Below, piece by piece: positions 6,129-12,618 of a stretch of DNA of 13,908 bases. The stretch's first letter is position 1. Every line of letters begins with the position of its first letter. The stretch comes from LMUY01 sp964242925 (GTDB taxonomy: Bacteria > Pseudomonadota > Alphaproteobacteria > Acetobacterales > Acetobacteraceae), in the NCBI GenBank assembly GCA_964242925.1, contig CAXTBW010000114.1:1-13908 (forward strand). Reading direction: 5' to 3'. The notes under the pieces are model-generated. The model saw only the letters and a program-made list of their open reading frames with translations. It was not told the origin of the DNA and did no database searches. A program made the translations under genes and the position numbers.

Positions 6129-7513
6129 CCGACCCGGCGCTGATGCCGGCGACCGTGCTGCTGGCGCACTTCCGCCGCGGCGCGCTCAGCCCGGTCGAGG
6201 CGCTGCAGGCCGTGAGCGAGCGGATCGCCCGCTTCAATCCGCGCATCAACGCGTTCGCCGTGCTCAATCCACGCGCGCTGGAGGCCGCCGGGCAGAGCGC
6301 CGCCCGTTGGCGCGCCGGCCGCCCGCTGGGCCCGCTGGACGGTGTGCCGTGCACGGTTAAGGACCTGCTGGACCTGGCCGGCTTCCCAACCCGCCGCGGC
6401 AGCCGGATCACGTCCGCCGCGCCCGTAACGGACGACGCCCCCGCCGTGCTCGCGCTGAAGAACGCCGGCGCGGTGATCGTCGGCAAGACCACCACCACCG
6501 AGTACGGCTGGAAGACGCCCGGCGACTGCCCGCTGCACGGCATCACACGCAACCCGTGGGACGTCTCGCGCACCACCGGCGGCTCCTCGAGCGGCGCGGG
6601 GGCAGCAGGGGCGGCTTGCTTCGGCCCGCTGCATGTCGGCACCGACGCGGGGGGCTCCGTACGTATCCCCGCGGCCTGGTGCGGGCTGGTCGGGCTGAAG
6701 CCGACGTTCGGGCGCGTCCCGCAATGGCCGCTCGGCGCGTTCGCCAACGTCGCTTGCGCCGGGCCGATGACGCGCACCGTGGCCGACTGCGCGCTGATGC
6801 TGACGGTGCTGGCCCGTCATGACCGGCGCGACCCGTTCTGCCTGCCCGACGACGCCCGCGATTGGTCCGCCGGCCTGTCGCAGGGCGTGACGGGCCTGCG
6901 CGTCGGCGTCCTGCGCCGCCCGGGGTTCGACGCCCCGGTGGATGGGGACGCCATCGAAGCGGTGGAGCTGGCCGCCGGGCTGCTCGCCGAGGCCGGCGCC
7001 ACGGTGGAGGACGCCGCGCCCGCGCTGCCGGACGTCCGCGCCGTGTTCGGCCGCGTATGGGGGGTGGCGCTGGCCCGCCTGGTCGCCACCACGCCCGAGG
7101 CGGACCGCGCCAAGCTCGATCCGGGCCTGCTGGAGGTCGCGGCGGCCGAGGGCGGGATGCTGGCCACCGACTTCATCGCCGCCGAGGCGCTCCGCGTCCA
7201 GGCCGCCCACGCAATGGCGCAGTTGCACGCCGACTTCGACCTGGTGCTGAGCCCGACCGTGCCCGCCGGCGCCTCGCCCGTCGATGCCCCCACCGTCGAC
7301 CCGGTCGCCGCGCTGTGGACGCAGTGGGCGCCGTGGACCTTCCTCTACAACCTGTCGCGTCAGCCGGCCGTCACCGTGCCGATGGCGGCCGGCGCCGACG
7401 GCATGCCGCGCTCGGTGCAACTGGCCGGCCCGCTCTACCGCGACGACCTGGTCCTGCGCGCCGCCTGGTCGATCGAGCAGGCCGGCGCGTTCCCGCTGGC
7501 GCCGCTGGGCTAG
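6116..7513 (+). CDS. Amidase-signature family amidohydrolase
   Basis: From GTG 6116 this is a 465-residue amidase-signature enzyme that hydrolyses carboxamide bonds. The catalytic triad is complete: Lys82 (TVKDLLDLAG), the cis-Ser at Ser157 (TTGGSSSGAGAA) and the nucleophile Ser181 (GTDAGGSVRIPAA). The Lys-Ser spacing of 75 and Ser-Ser spacing of 24 match fatty acid amide hydrolase (142/217/241). The downstream signature WCGLVGLKPTFGRVP and the C-terminal QPAVTVPM...PRSVQLAGP are typical. The GTG start gives the family-like N-terminus LTDPALMPATVLLAHFRRGALSPVEAL; ATG 6143 is the alternative and would lose nine residues. The GTG overlaps the lipoprotein gene by 13 nt. The GatA role in tRNA amidation is unlikely because no gatB or gatC gene is present. 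The substrate is unknown. It closes the four-gene chain and probably acts in the same pathway as the GGT-like enzyme. Confidence 0.93.
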   Translation: MHQLTDPALMPATVLLAHFRRGALSPVEALQAVSERIARFNPRINAFAVLNPRALEAAGQSAARWRAGRPLGPLDGVPCTVKDLLDLAGFPTRRGSRITSAAPVTDDAPAVLALKNAGAVIVGKTTTTEYGWKTPGDCPLHGITRNPWDVSRTTGGSSSGAGAAGAACFGPLHVGTDAGGSVRIPAAWCGLVGLKPTFGRVPQWPLGAFANVACAGPMTRTVADCALMLTVLARHDRRDPFCLPDDARDWSAGLSQGVTGLRVGVLRRPGFDAPVDGDAIEAVELAAGLLAEAGATVEDAAPALPDVRAVFGRVWGVALARLVATTPEADRAKLDPGLLEVAAAEGGMLATDFIAAEALRVQAAHAMAQLHADFDLVLSPTVPAGASPVDAPTVDPVAALWTQWAPWTFLYNLSRQPAVTVPMAAGADGMPRSVQLAGPLYRDDLVLRAAWSIEQAGAFPLAPLG

Positions 7514-7599
7514 AACGCTGCCGCGCGTCTCCCTGTCGGCTGAGGGCTTTGCCGGATGACCCGAGACGGCAACGCCTGATATCGAGTGCCAAAATGAGC

Positions 7600-7697
7600 C
7601 GTCATCGCGAGCCGCGCTTGGCGGCGGGGCGATCCAGGACGGCGCGCATGGTGCTGCCCGCTGGATTGCTTCGTCGCGAGCGCTCCTCGCGATGACG
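7600..7697 (+). repeat. 98-bp palindromic intergenic repeat, copy 2
   Basis: CGTCATCGCGAG (7600-7611) and CTCGCGATGACG (7686-7697) are perfect terminal inverted repeats, extending by one more base pair on each side (7599 and 7698). The element is the same length as copy 1 and matches its reverse complement at 90 of 98 positions by my count. It follows the stop of the amidase gene by 86 nt and could serve as its transcript end. The rest of 7514-7779 holds no gene I can support; the last 80 bp before the next start presumably carry that gene's promoter, although no clear boxes are visible. Confidence 0.85.
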
Positions 7698-7779
7698 GTG
7701 TTGATGCGGCGGCAGGCATAAGCGGCTACCCACTGCGCCAAATCGGCGCGATGATCGCCCGGCAAGCGGGGGATGGGTC

Positions 7780-8526
7780 ATGGTCGGGGTGGTGTGGGTT
7801 ACCGGCGCGGGCAGCGGCATCGGGCGCGCGACCGCCATCGCGTTCGCCAAGATGGGCGCCCGCGTTGCGCTGACCGGCCGCCGGATGGACGCGCTGGAGG
7901 AGACGGCCGCGCTGGTGGGCCCCGCTGCGTTCGTCCACGCGGCGGACCTCACGGTGGCCGCCGAGGTCACCCGAGCGCACGAGGCGGTGGTGGCGGCGCT
8001 CGGGCCGGTCGAGGTGCTGGTGAACAACGCCGGCGGCAACACCAGGCAGCGCTACTGGCATGAACTGACGGTCGAGGGCGTCGCGACCGTGCTGGGGGTG
8101 AACCTGGCGGCGCCATTCATGTGCTCGCTGGCGGTGCTGCCGGGGATGCGGGCGAAACGCTCCGGCACGCTGATCCATATCGCGTCGGTGTCGGGCGTGG
8201 CGCTGTTCCCGGCGTCCGGCTCGGCGTACGGCGCGTCCAAGGCGGGGGTGCACATGATGAGCGCCCACATCAACGCGGAGGAAGGCGCCGGGGGCATCCG
8301 CTCCATCTGCATCAGTCCCGGGGAGGTCGCGACCGACATCCTGGACAAGCGCCCCGTGCCGCCTTCGGCCGCCGACCGCGCGCTGATGCTGCAGGCGGAG
8401 GACGTGGCGGCGGCCGCGGTGTTCGCCGCGTTCTTGCCAGGCCGGGCGACGGTCGCAGATATGACGATCTTGCCGACCGACAACCAGTTCTGGCGGCCGT
8501 TCGCCCAATCCGTGCACAAGGAATAG
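7780..8526 (+). CDS. Short-chain dehydrogenase/reductase (SDR)
   Basis: This is a 248-residue classical SDR, an NAD(P)-dependent alcohol or keto-group oxidoreductase of the cytoplasm. It has the Rossmann cofactor motif TGAGSGIG (8-15) and NNAGG (82-86). The catalytic Tyr150 and Lys154 are in SAYGASKAG, with the active-site Ser most likely Ser136 (IASVSG). The post-catalytic SPGEVATDI sits where classical SDRs have PGxxxT. After beta2 the sequence is TGRRMDAL; an Arg pair here often goes with NADP(H), but this is only a hint. The start at 7780 follows a G-rich GGGGGA about 6 nt upstream and places the glycine motif at the usual distance. It heads a three-gene run: only 9 nt separate it from the next gene. 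The specific substrate cannot be named. Confidence 0.93.
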   Translation: MVGVVWVTGAGSGIGRATAIAFAKMGARVALTGRRMDALEETAALVGPAAFVHAADLTVAAEVTRAHEAVVAALGPVEVLVNNAGGNTRQRYWHELTVEGVATVLGVNLAAPFMCSLAVLPGMRAKRSGTLIHIASVSGVALFPASGSAYGASKAGVHMMSAHINAEEGAGGIRSICISPGEVATDILDKRPVPPSAADRALMLQAEDVAAAAVFAAFLPGRATVADMTILPTDNQFWRPFAQSVHKE

Positions 8527-8535
8527 AGCCGCATC

Positions 8536-9633
8536 ATGGCCGACCTGCCGACCACCACCGTTCCCGTCGCGACCCTCCACTCGTTCATCGCCAGCATCTT
8601 CGCCAAGGCGGGGACCAGCGAGGAGGAGGGCGCGCGGATCGCCCACCACCTGATCGGCGCCAACCTGGCCGGGCATGATAGCCACGGCGTGATCCGGGTG
8701 CCGCGCTACGTATTCTGGCTGCAGCAGGGTTCGGTCGTGGCGGGCGGCACGCTGGAGATCGTGACCGAAGGCGCCAGCCACGCCGTGATCGACGGCGGCT
8801 ACGGGTTTGGCCAGACGATCGGGCCGCTGGCGGTCGATTTCGGCATCGCCAAGGCGAAGGCCACCGGGATGGCGGTGATTGCGCTGCGCAACTCCGGCCA
8901 TATCGGCCGCATCGGCGACTGGGCGGAGCGGGCCGCGCGGGCCGGGCTGGTTTCGATCCATTTCGTCAACGTGTCGATGGGCGAGCTGGTGGCGCCGTTC
9001 GGCGGCGTGGACCGGCGGTTCTCCACCAACCCGATGTGCATCGGCGCGCCGCAGCCGGAGGGCGACCCGCTGCTGCTGGATTTCGCGACCTCCACCGTGG
9101 CGGAGGGCAAGGTGCTGGTGGCGTCCAACGGCGGCAAGCCGGTGCCCGCGGGCGCGTTGATCGCGCCGGACGGCACGCTGTCGACCGACCCGGAACTGCT
9201 TTACGGGCCGCTGGCCGGAACGTCGGTGCGGGACTCCTCGCAGGGCCCCGGCGCGTTGCGGGCGTTCGGCGACCACAAGGGCTCGGGCATCGCGTTCATG
9301 TGCGAGATCCTGGCCGGCTGCCTCAGCGGCGGCGCGACATCGGGGCCGATCCCGGGCGGCAAGCGCGGGCGCATCGCCAACTGCATGCTGTCGATCTATC
9401 TCGACCCGGGCCATTTCGGCGCGCAGCACTTCGCCCAGACCGCCCGCGAGTACGCGCTCTACGTGAAGGCGTCCCGCCCGGCCACGCCCGGCGGCGAGGT
9501 GCTGGTCCCAGGCGAGCCGGAGTCGCGGACCCGCGCGGCCCGGCAGCGCGATGGCATCCCGCTGCAGGTGGACACCTGGGCTGCGATCAAGGAGACGGCG
9601 AAGGCTTTGGGCCTGGAGCCGCCCGCGATTTGA
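8536..9633 (+). CDS. Ldh-family (malate/L-lactate dehydrogenase-like, Ldh2) NAD(P)-dependent oxidoreductase
   Basis: This 365-residue protein belongs to the malate/L-lactate dehydrogenase family that is unrelated to classical LDH and uses a non-Rossmann NAD(P) fold. Hallmarks are DSHGVIRVPRY (48-58, with the conserved His50), NSGHIGRIGDWAERA (119-133), FATSTVAEGKV (183-193) and GDHKGSGIAFMCEILAG in the C-terminal half. The length is normal for the family, whose members oxidise or reduce 2-hydroxy acids such as malate, lactate, ureidoglycolate, sulfolactate and 2,3-diketogulonate, or cyclic imines. The exact substrate is unclear. The ATG lies 9 nt after the SDR stop, with only a weak GAG upstream. 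The SDR pairing suggests consecutive oxidation steps on one metabolite. Its TGA overlaps the TTG start of the following gene. Confidence 0.93.
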   Translation: MADLPTTTVPVATLHSFIASIFAKAGTSEEEGARIAHHLIGANLAGHDSHGVIRVPRYVFWLQQGSVVAGGTLEIVTEGASHAVIDGGYGFGQTIGPLAVDFGIAKAKATGMAVIALRNSGHIGRIGDWAERAARAGLVSIHFVNVSMGELVAPFGGVDRRFSTNPMCIGAPQPEGDPLLLDFATSTVAEGKVLVASNGGKPVPAGALIAPDGTLSTDPELLYGPLAGTSVRDSSQGPGALRAFGDHKGSGIAFMCEILAGCLSGGATSGPIPGGKRGRIANCMLSIYLDPGHFGAQHFAQTAREYALYVKASRPATPGGEVLVPGEPESRTRAARQRDGIPLQVDTWAAIKETAKALGLEPPAI

Positions 9634-10859
9634 TCCTGCTTGCGGCGGCGTGGGCCTGGCTCGCGGCGCCGCTGCCCTCGCTAGGGCCGGGCATTCCGCC
9701 GATGACGATCAGCTATCTCGCCCGGCCCGGCTCGCATCGCGGGCCGCGACCGGACGGCATCGCCGGGATGGCCATCACGGCGCCGGGCAGCGCGGAGGCG
9801 ATCCAGTTCAGCGGCGGGTTCGACATCGGCGCCACCGCCGCGATGGAGCAAGCGGTGGCGGCGGCGCCGTTGGCTCGCCTGGTGGCGTTCGACAGCCCGG
9901 GTGGCCGGCCATTGGCGGCGGAGGGCGTGGCGGAGGTGATCCGCGCGCATCATCTGGACACCACGGTCAGCCGCAGTTGCGCGTCTGCGTGCACCATCGC
10001 GTACGTCGCGGGCGCGGTCCGGACGGCAGCGCCGGATGCGCATTTCGCGTTCCATCTCGGCACCGGGCCGGTGATGGCGTCGTTCAGCGCCACGGTCGTG
10101 CTGCAGATCGAGCGGCGCTGGTTCGTGCGGGGCGGCGCCTCGCTCAGCTTCGCGGAACGGGCGCTGCATGCGCCGAACCCGGAGCCTTACCTGGCGCCGA
10201 TCGACGAGCTGATGGCGGCCGGCTACGTGCACCATGCGACGGGTGCGGCGCTGACGGCGCCCGGTCGCGGCGGCCCCGTCACGCAGGCGGTGGCAACGAT
10301 CGAGAAACTGACGGGCGGCGCCTTGCTGTGGGGCCAGGCGCGGCGGGTGCGGGACGGCATGGCGCCGGCGCGTTCGGCCGCGATTGCGGAACAGCGCGCC
10401 GGGCTGGTGGCGGACCGTTGGCTGTCCCGCAGCTCCGACCAGGCGGCGCTCGGCTTGGTGGACGCGATGTTGGCGGTGCTGACGGATTTGCGGGCGCGGG
10501 ACCCGGCAGCCTGCATGCGCTGGCAAGTCGGGCTGGAGGACCAGGATCAGGCGGCGTCCCTGATCGACCCGGCGCTGCACGCGCGGCTCGCGGCGGCGCA
10601 GATTATGGTGCTGACCGACGCGAACGCCTACCCCGCGCCGACGCCGCAGGATGATGGCAGCCTGTCCGCCGCCGACCTTGCGGTGCGGCGCGCTATTGCG
10701 GAGGCGTTTGGCGCGCGAGCCCTGGTGGACGCCGGGTCGCGCGAGCACGGCTTCGACGACCCGGCGCGCAGTTGTTCGGTGAGCATCGCGTACCTGCGCG
10801 GGCTGCGACAGGCGCCGAACGCGGCGCGGCTGCTGCGCTGGGCGCTCGCCGCTGGGTAG
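9630..10859 (+). CDS. ClpP/crotonase-fold (COG3904-type) predicted serine peptidase with novel helical C-terminal half
   Basis: This is a 409-residue protein from TTG 9630, whose bases overlap the Ldh-family stop (TTGA, 9630-9633). ATG 9702 is the alternative, but the TTG start adds a hydrophobic N-terminus (ILLAAAWAWLAAPLP) that fits export or membrane attachment. Residues about 60-145 look like the ClpP-fold core of COG3904 predicted periplasmic proteins: VAFDSPGGRPLAAEGVAEVI (Ser89-Pro-Gly-Gly), then SRSCASACTIAYVAG with candidate nucleophile Ser119 between Cys117 and Cys121, and PDAHFAFH with candidate His142. In ClpP-like enzymes Ser and His form a dyad or triad with an Asp. Residues about 200-409 are Ala-rich and predicted helical, and I do not recognise them. 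The protein is longer than the usual core. Peptidase activity is inferred from motifs only. Confidence 0.8.
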   Translation: MILLAAAWAWLAAPLPSLGPGIPPMTISYLARPGSHRGPRPDGIAGMAITAPGSAEAIQFSGGFDIGATAAMEQAVAAAPLARLVAFDSPGGRPLAAEGVAEVIRAHHLDTTVSRSCASACTIAYVAGAVRTAAPDAHFAFHLGTGPVMASFSATVVLQIERRWFVRGGASLSFAERALHAPNPEPYLAPIDELMAAGYVHHATGAALTAPGRGGPVTQAVATIEKLTGGALLWGQARRVRDGMAPARSAAIAEQRAGLVADRWLSRSSDQAALGLVDAMLAVLTDLRARDPAACMRWQVGLEDQDQAASLIDPALHARLAAAQIMVLTDANAYPAPTPQDDGSLSAADLAVRRAIAEAFGARALVDAGSREHGFDDPARSCSVSIAYLRGLRQAPNAARLLRWALAAG

Positions 10860-10883
10860 TCGCGTCGCTTCACGTTCCCCGAG

Positions 10884-11013
10884 CCGTCATGCCCGGGCTT
10901 GACCCGGGCACTCGCGGCGCCCCATCTCCGACGTATCTGCCGCGTTGGCATCATTGCTGCCCACGGCTGTTTCTCCGGCGCGTGGGCGCCCGGGTCAAGC
11001 CCGGGCATGACGG
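10884..11013. repeat. 130-bp inverted repeat with perfect 26-bp arms; possible bidirectional terminator
   Basis: Arms at 10884-10909 and 10988-11013 are perfect reverse complements over 26 bp. Each arm also contains its own hairpin: GCCCGGG, CTTGA, CCCGGGC. The 78-bp interior holds no gene. The motif (TCATGCCCGGGCTTGACCC...) is of a kind dispersed through many alphaproteobacterial genomes. It fills most of the 192-bp gap between two convergent genes (stops at 10859 and 11052), so it could end transcripts from both sides, though the U-tract of a standard intrinsic terminator is missing. It is different in sequence from the 98-bp repeats at 2055 and 7600. Confidence 0.85.
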
Positions 11014-11051
11014 TAACGGGTTGGGTCTAGCCTAATTCGACGAGGCGACGC

Positions 11052-12614
11052 TCAGTGGCCGCCGCCGCCGCCTTTCGCCTTCACGCCGGAGAAGAAGAAC
11101 GCGAACGGCACGACGCAGAACGCGGCGATGGAGCAGAAGTAGAACACGTCCGAGTAGGCCATCACCTGCGCCTGGGTGCGCAGCTGCTGGTACATCTGCC
11201 CTGTCGCCGTGTCCAACGTGGTCGCCGCAGCGTGCCCCATGCCGATCAGCGTCTGCTGGTAGCGCGCAATCGTCTGCGTATACGCCTGGTTGAACGGGTT
11301 GAGGTGGATGGAGAGGTGCGCGGTGCGGACCTGGGTTCGCTCCGTCACCATCGCGGTGGACAGGCTGATGCCGATCGATCCGGACACGTTGCGGAACATC
11401 GTATAGAGCGCGGCGGCGTCGCCGTTCAGCTCCTTGGGCAAGGTGATGTAGGCCAGCGTGCTGATCGGCACGAACAGCAACGCGATGCCGAAGGACTGCG
11501 CGGTGCGCATCTTGGCCAGCGTGTCGTAGTCGATGTCCGGGACCAGCCCGGTGGAGTACAGCAGCCCCGACCCGATGACCGTGAACCCGGCCGCCACGAT
11601 GTATTTCGCCGGCACGATCAGCATCACGCGCTGCACGACGGGGATGGTGAAGCACACCAGCACCGCGCCCGGCGACAGCACCAGGCCGGCCAGGGTGGAG
11701 TTGTAGTTCAGCACCTCCTGCGACAGCTGCGGGATCAGCACGGCCGACGAGTAGACGATCGCGAACAGCATGAATGTGCAGAAGCACCCGAGCGCGAAGT
11801 TGCGGTCCGCCATCACCCGAAGGCTCACGATGGGCTTCTTGTTGGTCAGCAGCCAGCCTATGGCGCCGAAGATGCCGACCGCCGCGGCGATCGCCATCCC
11901 GACGATGAAGTTGGAGCCGAACCAGTCGTCGTCCTCGCCGCGGTCCATGACGACCTGCAGGCACCCGAGGCCGAGCGCGATCAGACCGAGGCCGATCGTG
12001 TCGATGCTCCGCTTCGGCTGGTTGGCGACCCAGGGCGGGTCCTCCACCATGGCGCTGACGGCGAAGAAGGTGAATGTCGCGACGGGGATGTTGATGAAGA
12101 AGATCCACCGCCACGTGTAGTTGTCGGTGATCCACCCGCCCAGCACCGGGCCCAGCACGGGCGCCACGATGGTGGCGACCGCGGTGATGGAGAACGCCAT
12201 GCCGCGCTTCTCGGGCGGGAAGGTGTCCAGGATGATCGCCTGCTGGTTCGGCTGCAGCCCGCCGCCGAAGAAGCCCTGCGCCAAGCGGAACATGATCAAT
12301 TGGGGCAAGCTGCTGGCGATGCCGCACAGGAACGAGAACACGCCGAACATGCCGATGCAGATCAGGAAGTAGCGCTTGCGGCCCAGCCGGTTGCCGAAGA
12401 AGCCGGAGATCGGCAGCACGATGCCGTTGGCCACCAGGTAGGAGGTGAGCGTCCAGGTCGCCTCGTCGTTCGAAGACGACAGCGCGCCGGCGATGTGCGG
12501 CAGCGCGACGTTGACGATGGTGGTGTCCAGGATCTCCATGAACGCCGCCAAGGTCACCACCAGCGCGATGAGCCAGGGGTTCGCCTTGGGTTTCCACTCT
12601 TGCGCGCCGCTCAT
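11052..12614 (-). CDS. DHA2-family MFS multidrug efflux transporter (EmrB/QacA-like), downstream copy
   Basis: This 520-residue drug:H+ antiporter would have about 14 membrane spans. Motifs: D1 LDTTIVNVALP (29-39); motif A variant GFFGNRLGRKR after span 2, with Asn where many MFS proteins have Asp; motif C APVLGPVLGGWITDNYTWRW, the antiporter signature in span 5; and VEDPPWV in the loop after span 6. I start it at ATG 12614 because GGAGGT lies 10 nt upstream; an upstream in-frame codon near 12701 would add a basic, non-conserved stretch overlapping the previous gene. The upstream paralogue ends 4 nt before it, so they form an operon. EmrB-type pumps usually need a HlyD/EmrA-type periplasmic adaptor and an outer-membrane channel; neither is in the window. 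The C-terminus ends KAKGGGGGH, a Gly tract and final His shared with the neighbour. Confidence 0.95.
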   Translation of the reverse strand: MSGAQEWKPKANPWLIALVVTLAAFMEILDTTIVNVALPHIAGALSSSNDEATWTLTSYLVANGIVLPISGFFGNRLGRKRYFLICIGMFGVFSFLCGIASSLPQLIMFRLAQGFFGGGLQPNQQAIILDTFPPEKRGMAFSITAVATIVAPVLGPVLGGWITDNYTWRWIFFINIPVATFTFFAVSAMVEDPPWVANQPKRSIDTIGLGLIALGLGCLQVVMDRGEDDDWFGSNFIVGMAIAAAVGIFGAIGWLLTNKKPIVSLRVMADRNFALGCFCTFMLFAIVYSSAVLIPQLSQEVLNYNSTLAGLVLSPGAVLVCFTIPVVQRVMLIVPAKYIVAAGFTVIGSGLLYSTGLVPDIDYDTLAKMRTAQSFGIALLFVPISTLAYITLPKELNGDAAALYTMFRNVSGSIGISLSTAMVTERTQVRTAHLSIHLNPFNQAYTQTIARYQQTLIGMGHAAATTLDTATGQMYQQLRTQAQVMAYSDVFYFCSIAAFCVVPFAFFFSGVKAKGGGGGH

Positions 12615-12618
12615 GCCG

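Noticed and set aside
6116..7513. Amidase gene as gatA (tRNA amidotransferase subunit)
   Set aside because: No gatC or gatB gene nearby, and the sequence around the catalytic Ser is that of general amidase-signature hydrolases. Context favours catabolism.
2055..7697. The repeat-bracketed segment as a transposon or IS composite
   Set aside because: No transposase or integrase gene is present, and I see no target-site duplications. The repeats look like REP-type elements.
5975..7765. 596-residue minus-strand frame over the lipoprotein, amidase and repeat
   Set aside because: It is antisense to a complete amidase triad and reads through the palindromic repeat; no coherent protein features.
7726..9429. 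567-residue minus-strand frame over the SDR and Ldh-family genes
   Set aside because: Arg/His/Gly-rich antisense shadow of two well-conserved enzymes.
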